Shown one piece after another: positions 37,601-46,351 of a stretch of 64,000 nt of DNA. The notes under the pieces are model-generated. The model had not been told where the DNA came from. It did not search any database and saw only the letters and a list, made by a program, of their open reading frames with translations. This stretch comes from Shewanella sp. TC10 (GTDB lineage: Bacteria > Pseudomonadota > Gammaproteobacteria > Enterobacterales > Shewanellaceae). Every line of letters starts with the position of its first letter. Within the stretch, counting starts at the first letter, position 1. Where the stretch lies: the NCBI RefSeq assembly GCF_009663145.1, contig NZ_VKHR01000013.1, forward strand, positions 1-64,000, written 5' to 3'. Made by a program: the position numbers and the translations under genes.

Positions 37601-38469
37601 AGTGCCAGCATTTCTAATTCTTTGACTGGCGGTAAGTTTTGTCCTTGCGAGGCGACCCAATTAGTTAAGTTATCAAACATACTGGCAAGTTTAGGGTAGT
37701 CATCAGCTTTTTTGCCAAAGCGGGCACCATTAAGTGGCAAGCTATGGAGTAAAGCCAGCGCGGCTTCATTTTCACTTGGCCAGCGCATTTTAAATCGCGA
37801 TAAGCTTTGAGTTAGCTCAGTGGTTAACTTGTTAAAGTCTTTTGGAATAAAAGGCGTTTGGGCTTGGGTTGCCCCTAGCAGCTGTCTTAGTTGCTTGGCG
37901 AGTTCATCTGGGCTGCCAAACTCATTGGCAATGACTTGGGCTAAAACCGAAGGAAGTGGATAACAGGTCTCGCGCCAAAAGTCGCGCACGGCATGGTGTA
38001 AAAACTCACTGTCATCGAGGGTAAATTCAGACTCAAACAACAGCGATGATTCAAAGGCCATATCCGATAAGATACGCTGACAAAATCCGTGGATGGTAAA
38101 AATAGCCGCTTCATCGAGAGATTTTAATGCTAAATCTAAACGTCTTAGGGCGATTGCACGTTCAGAGGTTGGCACTTGTTGGTAGAGTGCTTTTACAAAT
38201 TCATCATCAGTTTCAAGACCAATAAAACATTTAAATGCCACTTGAATACGTTTACGAATACGATCTCTTAATTCTTCAGTTGCTGCATTGGTAAAGGTGA
38301 CCACTAAAATCTGCTCGCAGGTCAGTGGTGCTTTTTGCTCATCACCTAAAAGTAACCTTAAGTATAAGCCTGAAATCGTATAGGTTTTACCTGTTCCGGC
38401 ACTGGCCTCAATCAGACTGGTGCCTGCAAAAGGTAGGCTAAGAGGGTTAAGCTTAGTTACGGTTGCCAT
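34600..38469 (-). CDS. recB: exodeoxyribonuclease V beta subunit RecB
   Basis: A 1289-residue UvrD-like helicase-nuclease. Walker A ASAGTGKTY (22-30), motif LIDEFQDTDPLQ, motif III MIGDPKQAIYAFRGAD, and motif V/VI TIHKSKGLEYPVCFVPF are present. The C-terminal RecB nuclease domain (~1050-1289) has GFIDLTFEY and the catalytic DYKSN (Asp1172, Lys1174). It unwinds 3'-5', digests DNA and loads RecA after Chi. Start overlaps recC stop by one base (TAATG). No ptrA gene intervenes, unlike E. coli. Confidence 0.97.
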   Translation of the reverse strand: MATVTKLNPLSLPFAGTSLIEASAGTGKTYTISGLYLRLLLGDEQKAPLTCEQILVVTFTNAATEELRDRIRKRIQVAFKCFIGLETDDEFVKALYQQVPTSERAIALRRLDLALKSLDEAAIFTIHGFCQRILSDMAFESSLLFESEFTLDDSEFLHHAVRDFWRETCYPLPSVLAQVIANEFGSPDELAKQLRQLLGATQAQTPFIPKDFNKLTTELTQSLSRFKMRWPSENEAALALLHSLPLNGARFGKKADDYPKLASMFDNLTNWVASQGQNLPPVKELEMLALSGLKLNKGGEIPTPSEAPLLDHIERLFDLIKQIKPAFLVRAKDGIKLRFAMQKAQRNLMTPDDLLITLAGALHSDTSLLESNHIESGLLNDKSSNADSSKQAQLISAQLANAIATRFPVALIDEFQDTDPLQFAIFSAIYQQKQSLDKLSLLMIGDPKQAIYAFRGADIHTYISARKQTQSHYNLETNYRSSTALVNGVNQLFSQHSDPFISSAIPYDVVNTPKSADNKLLIEASGDASALRIKLLSEDESGLNKATGRKLLAADAAAEIKRLLTESQTGVCYMNTSKGEPKALVAKDIAVLVRDRNEAAVMKQALSQRNIGAVFLSRDSVFKTQEAFELAIILRALANPKDERSLRAAMASELMGYSAIQIHQFNQDEEQRQDLLDKFAHWHQLWSRHGIMPALLSLASETQLIKRFLAKQHVHAQKVAQNSADAIATDEQATEIESGERRLTDFRHLSELLQQKATELDGSSALINWFEQQLIEGQGSDEQQLRLESEQNLVQIVTIHKSKGLEYPVCFVPFTSLARDNRRKPTPMLYHQDEQLIWDVEATKEGWEQYKQENLAEDLRLLYVALTRPVYVCYLYIANHSRMLKAGISSQLFETAIGYLLGVTTKECDFEQLSLHAKKLTKDSEGKPIDAISITEVNEIDESALVDIDETQTELAAKTLKRDYHTPWRVGSYSGLVKHLAHEKVAPGADDEDFSQELQPQFEPSSEQNPFDTEAEENAINRFTFERGANAGSFMHLVMELFDFTQAGSELPEALEKAMDQYGFDKEIWTETLTEWYQQILHTPLLTGFIDCDQALLNANNQVMSLSELTEKQKLVEMEFYLPINQLKAQQLNQLLTQYGYDAGLDFDELQGMLKGFIDLTFEYNGRFYIADYKSNHLGNNLSQYTVTAMGDAISSHRYNLQYILYTLALHRYLSLRMPSYHYQTHIGGCFYLFLRGMSPSEPQSGVFYDKPPQALIEQLDRLFNSSIEQASMVQGASPESRAPTESAS

Positions 38470-41400
38470 TAGCTATTCCCCTCATTTTTTTGCGCGTTAG
38501 ATTGGGCATTTTTTTCATTTACGCTGACAATCTCATTTACGCTGACAATTTCATTAATGTATTCATCAAGTTCAGCTAAGGTACCTTTGTGATAAACACT
38601 GAGCATAGGTTTTAGCAGTTGCTCTGCGGTGTGACCAAAACCTTGCTCAGTAAAGTCATCAGGGAAGCTGAATAAGCGCTTATTGTGCGGATCGTTACCT
38701 TCGCCAAATTCAGTTTGCTCATCAAGCCATTGGCTTTGAGCTTGATGGAGCTTTTCAATATGATCCCCTTCGGCTTCAACATAGGCCAAAGCTGTGCGGG
38801 GCATAAAGCATAGCGGTTGTGTCTGGCCATTAAAGTAGCCTTGAACGAACTGCAGCAGTAGAAGATGCGCCGCATCAGGCTTAATTGCAGTGAAAGCATG
38901 GAAATGACCAATATCTAACAGGTAACTGTTTTTCTCAATACCTGCGGCATTTAAACAAAGGTGGCGTAAATACACCCGCAAAAAGTCGCGGCCATGGGCT
39001 GTGCCTGGACGGTAATTCACTTGCCCTTTAGCGTAGATATCATCAATTCGACCTTCTACAGTGACCTTTATGATTTGCTGATTAAATTCGATGTCATCAA
39101 ATGCTAAGTTAATATCAATTTCTAATGTCTTGGGGTTTTCCCCCATTAGATATTGCACACGGCTGATGAGTGGGGCTATATCTTTTTGATACTGATTCAA
39201 TAAGAGGTCATCAAATGGCTGCATTGGTAGTTCGCCGCTAGCTTTAAGCTGGGCAATAAATTCAATATCAGCATGCTCTAGTTGATGGGATATGGCGCTA
39301 TCTAATAAAGACGATTGCAGTTTATATCGTTCAAGAGAATCTAATCCGAAAGGCTCATCATTATCGTCTGCCTGAATGCGTAAGTTAAAATCTACTTTTA
39401 AACTGCGATTAAAAAAGAATTGTGCAGGGTTTCTGAAAAAACGTAATAAAGCAGACAACTCGACGACTGTATGTGGTAAAGAGTGTTCTAAAGAGTGCTG
39501 TAAATCGCTATTAGCTAAATCGTTAATGCTGTCGGTTTGTAAGTCGGCAGTGATTGCCTGATCAGGGCTGATAAATTTACCTTGTCCAGCAGTGCTGCCT
39601 TTTAAAGGCGGACACCATTGATAGTTATAACTTTGCTGTAAGGTATTGATGGTATTAGAAGCTGCTGACTGCTGAAATAGCTTAGGGTCAAAAGGCTGTA
39701 ACGGTTGCTGGACAATTAAATGATTAATAATTGCCTGGTCTGCTTCATCATGACTAATTTGGCTACGGTCAGTGTTGATGTCATCAATCAACTGGTCGTC
39801 AGCGAAATAACACAATTGATAGTATTCGATTAACTCTGATACCAACATCGATGGAATGCGCTCAGCATTATCGCGTTCAGAGTGACCAATGTAACTAATG
39901 TAAAGTTGTTGTCTTGCTGATAATAACGCCTCTAAAAACAAGTATCTGTCATCTAATCGACGTGAACGGTCGCCTTTAATCGCGCCGTTGTGAGCCATTA
40001 AATCGAATCCGACAGGGTGTTGTACGCGTGGATAAACACCATCATTCATTCCTAATAAGCACACCACTTTAAAAGGAATGGAGCGCATTGGCATTAAGGT
40101 ACAAAAATTCACACTACCAGCAAGGTAGCGCTGGCCAACACGAGATTCATTTAAGCGTTGATTAAACCACTGTTTAAGCACTTCAATATCAAGCTCGCCA
40201 AAGTGACCAGCACCTGTGAGTTCATCTTTTAGTGCATTAAGTGCTTCACGTATGGTTTGCACTTGCTCACGCTCGTCGTCATCGGCTTCAAAAAAGATGT
40301 CGAGTAACGCGTGCAATTGCTCAATTCGCTCAAGTGTTGGACAAGGGCTTGCAAGTTGCAGCTGATATTCATCAATGGCTTCTAAAAAGTTAAGTAGGTA
40401 ACCCAAAGTCTGAGCAGACTGACCTTCAACACCTTTAACAAGTAATGTGTCGTGATAAATGGCTGAGTCATCATTAAACGCATAGCCTTGAATAAGTCGG
40501 CTGATCCCGAATGCCCATGAATTTTGATTAAAGCCTGGTACACCTTGCTGAATACGGGTTTGCTCATTACGTCCCCAGCGAACATTTGCATCATCTAGCC
40601 AGCGGCGGATAAGCTGTAAACCGTCATCATCAAGCTGAAATTTACGTAAAATTGCTGGGACTTCCAGAATGCTGATAATGTCAGTGAGCCCGAATCGACT
40701 TTGATTGATATTGAGCAGATTTAAAAAGCTGTTAATCAGTGGCGACTCTTGCGCTGCACCTCTATCTGCGATGGCGTAAGGAATATAATAATTGCCTGAA
40801 TGTTGACTCGATTGGCTGTTGCTGGTGCCAAAAACAGCATCGATATAAGGCGCGTAAGCGGCTACATCTGGCATCATGACGACGATGTCTTTTGCAAGTA
40901 AATCATCATGGCTCGACAGCAAGGATAATAAATGGTCGTGGAGGGTTTCAACTTCCCTAAGCGGGCTATGACAGCTTCTTAATGTGATGGAGTCATCGCT
41001 CGGTAACAATGTGCGTCGAGCCTCGGTATTTTGATAGAAGTGCGCATCAGGACCTAATGGTTCACCTAACGTTTCCATCTGCAGTATGTCGTACTGCAAG
41101 CCTGTAAGAAGACTTAACTCATCGCTCGATTGTTCAGGCTCGATAAAACAGTCATAACTAAAATCAGTATGGGCTTCAGGTAGTTCCAGCATCAAGTCCA
41201 GTAACTCACGCCCCATCTTGCCGTTATTGGCTAAAATAGGATTACCCACTTCAAGCTTTTCTTCCCACTGCTCACCTAATTGTTTTTTATCAGCATACTG
41301 CAGCGCCATTCGAGCGCGGGCTTTAGGGTCGATAATATCGCCCCAGTAATGCTGACAAGGGCTTAATGAAAACATGATGACTTCAATACGCTCAGCTAGG

Positions 41401-42212
41401 TGATAAAGCACTTCAAGGGTTTGCGGCGGCATTGACGAAATACCAAAAACAAACAAACGTTCAGGCAATGAGCCAATCACGGTTTGCGGATTTTGTAGCG
41501 CAGAAATCAACTCTTGATGGAGGTTGGCACGGTGATACTGACTGCCATTAATCTCATTTTGGTTGTATTCAATCAAAGCTCGCCAAAGCTTAGGCTGCCA
41601 TAACTGGTTTTGTTCGAGCTTAATCGGATGCTCGTTTTGCTCCCAACCTAAAATCCAACTTGGGCGATACACTAAGTATTGGTCAAAAATATCGGCGATA
41701 CGACCGCACAATTGATATAGCTTCATCGCATCAAAGTGCTGCTGATGCTTAATTGACAGCATGGTTAAACTGTCACTTTGAGGAACAGTATTTGAATTAG
41801 AGACAGATTCATTGGCTTGTTGAAGTGCCTGCTCTGGTGCCTGCTCTGATTTAAGTTCTGGCGTAAGATAAGCGTCAAGTGGAGCAAAGTCTTCATCGGT
41901 TAATAACCTTGGCAATAAGTCCATTAACTTCCACGTCATGGCTGCTTTGGTAAAGGCATTATCTTTGGGGACATCAGGTAATAATTCATGACACAGTTGC
42001 CAAGTAAAGCTCGACGGCAGCGGAAAGGAAAGGGCTGCTGCAATACCATTGTATTTAGCCACTTCTAAACGCAGCCAAGTCGACATACCAGGGCTTTGAA
42101 CCAAGATATGTTCGTTTGCCAGTAAGTTAGCATTATCAAGGGGAATAGCTAACATTTTAGAAAGCTGTTCAGACAGCACTTCCATCTGATTTGATTGAAT
42201 TAATCTAAGCAT
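38469..42212 (-). CDS. recC: exodeoxyribonuclease V gamma subunit RecC
   Basis: A 1247-residue scaffold and Chi-recognition subunit of RecBCD. Family blocks include the opening MLRLIQSNQMEVL, QSPGMSTWLRLEVAK (~54-68), VVMMPDVAAYAPYI, SLINSFLNLL, and LLGMNDGVYPR. The inactive helicase-like fold explains the absence of Walker motifs. The extreme C-terminus is low-complexity, with a direct hexapeptide duplication NEIVSV NEIVSV created by an 18-bp tandem repeat (38515-38550). It heads the recCBD operon. Confidence 0.96.
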   Translation of the reverse strand: MLRLIQSNQMEVLSEQLSKMLAIPLDNANLLANEHILVQSPGMSTWLRLEVAKYNGIAAALSFPLPSSFTWQLCHELLPDVPKDNAFTKAAMTWKLMDLLPRLLTDEDFAPLDAYLTPELKSEQAPEQALQQANESVSNSNTVPQSDSLTMLSIKHQQHFDAMKLYQLCGRIADIFDQYLVYRPSWILGWEQNEHPIKLEQNQLWQPKLWRALIEYNQNEINGSQYHRANLHQELISALQNPQTVIGSLPERLFVFGISSMPPQTLEVLYHLAERIEVIMFSLSPCQHYWGDIIDPKARARMALQYADKKQLGEQWEEKLEVGNPILANNGKMGRELLDLMLELPEAHTDFSYDCFIEPEQSSDELSLLTGLQYDILQMETLGEPLGPDAHFYQNTEARRTLLPSDDSITLRSCHSPLREVETLHDHLLSLLSSHDDLLAKDIVVMMPDVAAYAPYIDAVFGTSNSQSSQHSGNYYIPYAIADRGAAQESPLINSFLNLLNINQSRFGLTDIISILEVPAILRKFQLDDDGLQLIRRWLDDANVRWGRNEQTRIQQGVPGFNQNSWAFGISRLIQGYAFNDDSAIYHDTLLVKGVEGQSAQTLGYLLNFLEAIDEYQLQLASPCPTLERIEQLHALLDIFFEADDDEREQVQTIREALNALKDELTGAGHFGELDIEVLKQWFNQRLNESRVGQRYLAGSVNFCTLMPMRSIPFKVVCLLGMNDGVYPRVQHPVGFDLMAHNGAIKGDRSRRLDDRYLFLEALLSARQQLYISYIGHSERDNAERIPSMLVSELIEYYQLCYFADDQLIDDINTDRSQISHDEADQAIINHLIVQQPLQPFDPKLFQQSAASNTINTLQQSYNYQWCPPLKGSTAGQGKFISPDQAITADLQTDSINDLANSDLQHSLEHSLPHTVVELSALLRFFRNPAQFFFNRSLKVDFNLRIQADDNDEPFGLDSLERYKLQSSLLDSAISHQLEHADIEFIAQLKASGELPMQPFDDLLLNQYQKDIAPLISRVQYLMGENPKTLEIDINLAFDDIEFNQQIIKVTVEGRIDDIYAKGQVNYRPGTAHGRDFLRVYLRHLCLNAAGIEKNSYLLDIGHFHAFTAIKPDAAHLLLLQFVQGYFNGQTQPLCFMPRTALAYVEAEGDHIEKLHQAQSQWLDEQTEFGEGNDPHNKRLFSFPDDFTEQGFGHTAEQLLKPMLSVYHKGTLAELDEYINEIVSVNEIVSVNEKNAQSNAQKNEGNS
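38515..38550. repeat. 2 x 18-bp tandem repeat within recC 3' end
   Basis: Units 38515-38532 and 38533-38550 are identical except for the final base. The repeat is in frame and adds six residues to the RecC tail. Confidence 0.85.
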
Positions 42213-42568
42213 TACTGACTCGGCAACTGATGATAAAAACCATTCTAAGAGGTTGTTATTAGGTTTGAAAGGCTTTTATTGGATAGAGAGTTTAAACGCT
42301 AAAATAGCAAGCAAAAGGGATGAGTTTTGCTTGCTTAAGTATGTGTCAGTTTGGGTAGTAGGGGGAGTGGATAAGGCTGGTTAAATAGGTCATGAGTTTA
42401 GTTTATTCTGACCTCATTAATTTTAGCGCCCACACATATAATAAACCTATAATTAAAACCTTGCTGTAGCAAAGCTATTGATTAATAAACACTCTATTAG
42501 AAATGTACTGTATAAACGAGATTCATTTATTCAGAAGTTGATCTACTGTATTTCCAAACTCTGTTTGG

Positions 42569-42800
42569 ATTAAGATCGTGGGTTTTCCACCCACACCCGA
42601 CCAAAAGGGAGTGAGCGGCAACTCCCTCTTGGAACACCCACCCGCTCCAACGAAGTTTAAAAAGCGAAACTTCCAATGGAGATATTCATAGCGTTTAACT
42701 TTGCTTGTAGACTGCTTCGGCAAGCTACTAAAATCACTAACGCTTACGATGGGGCGTCCCTTCCCCTCGAAAGCTAGCTAGCCATCCATGGCTAGACTCA
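42569..42800 (+). repeat. palindromic repeat, copy A
   Basis: A ~200-bp segment starting TAAGATCGTGGG. It is built from hairpin modules: GTGGG-TTTTCCA-CCCAC, GGGAG-N10-CTCCC and GGGG-CGTCCCTT-CCCC. It aligns over most of its length with the reverse complement of copy B at 42960-43170. Confidence 0.65.
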
Positions 42801-42822
42801 CGCATCCATGGCTAGACTCACG
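42783..42822. repeat. 2 x 20-bp perfect tandem repeat
   Basis: Units 42783-42802 and 42803-42822 are identical (CATCCATGGCTAGACTCACG). It lies at the end of copy A and is probably a slippage product of that element. Confidence 0.9.
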
Positions 42823-42959
42823 CAATTTTCTTGCTTACCTATATTCAAATTGAACATTCACAGTTTTAAAAAATTCTATTTAGGCTTTAACTAAACAAAT
42901 GAACCTGCCGGTCAAACATGTCCCCATTGAAATTGCTGAAATGCGTTGAAGACTCTTTG

Positions 42960-43170
42960 TTATGAGAATAGCGTAAGCCTGACAGGACGTCAGGCTAGCT
43001 TTAGTTGGCCATGGACGGCCTTTCTAAAGCGTTAGCTATTTTCGAATAAGCATGAGGCTTGCTCGCTTTTCAGAGCAATTTCGTAGGGGCGGCAAGGGAT
43101 GTCGAGAAGGGAAATGCTGTTGTTTCCCTTTCGTCTGGTGTGGGCGAAGCGCCACGACGTTGATCTTATT
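42960..43170 (-). repeat. palindromic repeat, copy B (inverted)
   Basis: Read on the minus strand, it begins TAAGATC then CGTGG and CCCACACC, and shares with copy A the AAAGGGA/TCCCT hairpin, CTAACGCTT, CGTCC and AAAGCTAGC in the same order. It contains its own hairpin CCTGACAGGACGTCAGG, which copy A lacks. Confidence 0.6.
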
Positions 43171-43204
43171 CAAATGAATAAAGCTAATAATTAAAGAGTT
43201 AACC

Positions 43205-45298
43205 CTACACCCCCATTTTTACTTTCCTAAAGTAGCGTTTAAACAAGGTTTGATGTTGTTCAATCTGCTTGTCACTCAATTGTTGGTATTGCAGTGCAAT
43301 AAAGTGCTCTGTCATCTTGTCAAAATCAGCGGCTAATTGTGGTTGCTCTTGATGAACAGCTTGGTGGATAAAACTTGCAAATGCCTGTGGTGGCATAGTT
43401 TCTCGTTGATAACCTTTCTTAGCGAACTTAGCGCAAATCAGATTATAGCGTTTGATGATGGGATCTTGCTTGGGACTTAAGTTAAACACACCCGCATAAT
43501 AGGCAATCACTAAAGCAATAATGCTAAAGCTAATGATCATTAATATGATCATTTTACTGGTATTAACTTCCCCTAGCAGTTCACTGAGCACTTGTTGTTG
43601 ACGCTCTTCATCAAACCCTAGTACCCAAACGCTCCAATAGAAATCTAAACTGGCAATTTGCAAACGAATATCGTTAAGCCAAGGAATTTCTTTTACTCGT
43701 AAACTGGTAAATAGGCTGTCTTGCAAGTAGCTATCTTGACCGGTAAACATGGCATCGAAACCATCTAAAATTCTATCGGGTGCAATCATAGCGGTTGGAT
43801 CAAATCTTACCCAGCCTTGTCCTTCAAACCAGACTTCGGTCCACGCATGCGCCATATATTGATAGATGCTGTAGTAACCGGCTTTAGGGTTGTATTCACC
43901 GCCCTGATAGCCTGCGACCATACGAGCTGGAATGCCACTTGAGCGAGCCATAAACACTAATGCAGAGGCATAGTGGGAGCAAAACCCTGCTTTGTTATCA
44001 AACAAAAAATCATCCACTTGATTGCTACCTATCGGAGGCGGGCTCAGGGTATAAAAATAAGGTTGCTCAGTAAAATATCGCATCATTGCATTAATACGAT
44101 TGACTGGGTTGGGGTAGTCTTGGGCAAATTGTTGCGCCAAAACTTGAGTTCTGGGATTTGTTTTACTAGGTAAAGTTAAATTAATTCGTTTTGCCTGCGG
44201 TGATAATTCAGTTTCTAATTTGCTGTTTGGGTAAGAGGTTACTCGATAGCTAAAACGTTGATCGATATTACGCAAAGAGAACAACCTAAAATCACTCATT
44301 TCTACTACATTTTCGGTAGGCGAGTACGCTTGGTCTAAACCAAATAACCATTTCTGAAAGGTTGGCTCTGTGATGACTTGGTAATCCAGTGGATTCTGCA
44401 TTTGTTCACTATCAGGTAGTGGACGGCTCGGTCTTTCGCCATAAATTTTAAGTTGTTGGTTTTTCCTGTCATTAGCCTGTTTCCAAGTACTTCCATTATA
44501 TTCTTCCATAACCAAAGCTCGCCAATATAGCTGTTGATTAGGAATAAGCTGTGTTTTTGTTAGGTTAGTACTTTCATTATCAAACCCGACTCTAAATGCA
44601 AGAGCTGGTGAGCGTGTTAGCTTACTAATATCGCCTAGCGATATCTCATCTGATATGCCAGTAGTGGCATTTTTCATACTCGGAGCTAACCATAGTGGCG
44701 GCAGGCGTGGGAATACGACAAATAGAAGTAATGCGAGTGGCAGGCTTTGTAAAAAGACTTTAAAACCAAAGGATAAGTTTACTTTTCTGCTGCTGTGTTG
44801 ATATACGCTGATTAATACACAGGCATTAATGATACAGACGAATAATAGGTGTACAGCATCCAACATTCCTTGGCGCTCAAGCAGCGCAAATGCAATTAAG
44901 AAGTAACCCACCAACACGACGACTTTTACGTCTCGAATTTGGCGCATTTCTATATATTTAAGGGCATAACCGAGTAGTAACAGATTGACTAGCGCATTGA
45001 GCATACCAATCTCTTTAGCCACTAAAGCAAGAGTGGTGGCAGCGCCTATGGCTAGGCTAGTGACGAGTAACCTAGGTGGTGCGGCGACTTTACCTAAATA
45101 AATGCCCACACGCCAGACAAAACAAATAGCGCAAATGCCAATGCTCCACAGCGTGGCATCTTGATAGAGAGGAGATAACACTAAAACATTGGTGAGCAAC
45201 AGCCAAAATAGGGTATTACGGCTGATGTTCTCATTAAAATCATCGTTAAATAATTCATTTGAGTTTGCAGTTTGAGGCGCTGATTTTTTAATTTTCAT
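43205..45298 (-). CDS. TgpA-like membrane transglutaminase (DUF3488 / transglutaminase / DUF4129)
   Basis: About 697 residues. Six N-terminal helices (~20-205, DUF3488) precede a periplasmic region with a transglutaminase core: catalytic Cys in GFCSHYASALVFMARSSGIPAR, His in MAHAWTEVWF, Asp in VRFDPT. A further helix (~590-612) leads to a cytoplasmic DUF4129-like tail. The Pseudomonas homologue TgpA is essential; the substrate is unsettled. GGAGGTG before ATG 45298 sets the start, 11 bp inside the preceding DUF58 gene. With DUF58 and MoxR it forms a conserved three-gene operon. Confidence 0.9.
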   Translation of the reverse strand: MKIKKSAPQTANSNELFNDDFNENISRNTLFWLLLTNVLVLSPLYQDATLWSIGICAICFVWRVGIYLGKVAAPPRLLVTSLAIGAATTLALVAKEIGMLNALVNLLLLGYALKYIEMRQIRDVKVVVLVGYFLIAFALLERQGMLDAVHLLFVCIINACVLISVYQHSSRKVNLSFGFKVFLQSLPLALLLFVVFPRLPPLWLAPSMKNATTGISDEISLGDISKLTRSPALAFRVGFDNESTNLTKTQLIPNQQLYWRALVMEEYNGSTWKQANDRKNQQLKIYGERPSRPLPDSEQMQNPLDYQVITEPTFQKWLFGLDQAYSPTENVVEMSDFRLFSLRNIDQRFSYRVTSYPNSKLETELSPQAKRINLTLPSKTNPRTQVLAQQFAQDYPNPVNRINAMMRYFTEQPYFYTLSPPPIGSNQVDDFLFDNKAGFCSHYASALVFMARSSGIPARMVAGYQGGEYNPKAGYYSIYQYMAHAWTEVWFEGQGWVRFDPTAMIAPDRILDGFDAMFTGQDSYLQDSLFTSLRVKEIPWLNDIRLQIASLDFYWSVWVLGFDEERQQQVLSELLGEVNTSKMIILMIISFSIIALVIAYYAGVFNLSPKQDPIIKRYNLICAKFAKKGYQRETMPPQAFASFIHQAVHQEQPQLAADFDKMTEHFIALQYQQLSDKQIEQHQTLFKRYFRKVKMGV

Positions 45299-46346
45299 CT
45301 GCACCTCCATATGTTGATTTGGCATACAAAGCGATTAGCTGCTGGCATTGTTTTCGATGTGCTTCACCACTGTCCTGTTCTATTACATGTTTGTGCAGTG
45401 CTAAACCAAAGACCTGCTGAGCTTGAGATAAGGTGTTAACTTGCCATGCGAGTTTACTTAGCTTTTGCTCAATATTAGTGCCTTGGGTGTCATCAAGACT
45501 TAGCCATACAGGTTTACCTTCTGGTTGAGCAAATTCTTTGGTTAGCATGCCGCGGCCCTGAGCCCACTGTTTCCATGCAACTTGTTTTAACGACTCACCT
45601 TCAACATAAGTTTTTAAGCCTTTGTAATCATCAACCCCAGGTTGCAGTTTACCGTGGTCAAACTCACTCGTGTTATCGTCATCTAAACTTGTCAGTGACA
45701 CTTGGGTGTTGAGTGGTTCGGCATAAATAATATGGTTTATATCTAGATCAACATATGACCAGGTACGAAACAGTCCTAAAGGGAAGTTGGATGACACCTG
45801 TATCCGGCCTGGATTAAACTGGCCGCGCGCTTGAGGAGAAAATGCGATGGTGGCATTGGTTGAATCATCAACTTCGGTCAAGCGAATATGGCGTTGCTCA
45901 GCAAAATTTAGACAAATTTGCTGGTGGCTAGTATGACTATTATTTTTATTAATCTTACTGGATAAGCTTACCGGAAATGCGATGTTTTGGTTGGCATGTG
46001 TTTCAGGCGGTATTTGCGAGGTTAAGGTCAGCCCTGCCAAGTTTTTATAACTGTAGATGATGCAAGTATGCAGCACACTTGCCAGCAATAAACTTAACCC
46101 AATGACTAAGTTGTTTTGATAATTAGTCCCGAAAAGGTACAGCACACAAATAAGTACAAACCAAGCAAGGCCAAATCCACTGGGCAGAATAAAGATGCTC
46201 TTATGGGTAAGGGTAACTTGATTGTTAGGTGGGATGCGTTTATTCAGCCACAGCCCCCAGCGCTGCTTTATTCGTTTAGGAATAAAGCGCGAATACCATT
46301 TGGGTTTAGGGCGGTAATGGGGCAGAGGGGCTGTTGATGATTTCAT
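45288..46346 (-). CDS. DUF58 (von Willebrand-like) membrane protein
   Basis: A 352-residue protein with two N-terminal membrane helices (~52-90) followed by a soluble part. The DUF58 signature is visible as DDYKGLKTYVEGESLKQVAWKQWAQGRGML, near residues 240-270 (a variant of the family's YxxGDxxRxIdWkxxAR). It lies between moxR (5 bp gap) and the transglutaminase gene (overlap). MoxR-DUF58 pairs are thought to form chaperone-like modules acting on envelope proteins. Function is not established. Confidence 0.87.
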   Translation of the reverse strand: MKSSTAPLPHYRPKPKWYSRFIPKRIKQRWGLWLNKRIPPNNQVTLTHKSIFILPSGFGLAWFVLICVLYLFGTNYQNNLVIGLSLLLASVLHTCIIYSYKNLAGLTLTSQIPPETHANQNIAFPVSLSSKINKNNSHTSHQQICLNFAEQRHIRLTEVDDSTNATIAFSPQARGQFNPGRIQVSSNFPLGLFRTWSYVDLDINHIIYAEPLNTQVSLTSLDDDNTSEFDHGKLQPGVDDYKGLKTYVEGESLKQVAWKQWAQGRGMLTKEFAQPEGKPVWLSLDDTQGTNIEQKLSKLAWQVNTLSQAQQVFGLALHKHVIEQDSGEAHRKQCQQLIALYAKSTYGGADEN

Positions 46347-46351
46347 ACTTG

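Larger units (their letters stand above)
42213..43204. other. 992-bp gene-free repeat region
   Basis: The gap between recC and the transglutaminase gene holds palindromic repeats (listed separately) and no credible gene. A 66-codon ORF on the minus strand at 42523-42723 runs through repeat palindromes and is not considered coding. The first 300 bases are AT-rich, contain the recC promoter region, and show no other clear feature. Confidence 0.6.

Noticed and set aside
42523..42723. 66-codon ORF on the minus strand as a gene
   Set aside because: It runs straight through the palindromic repeat (copy A), has no RBS or recognisable protein features, and is explained by the repeat.
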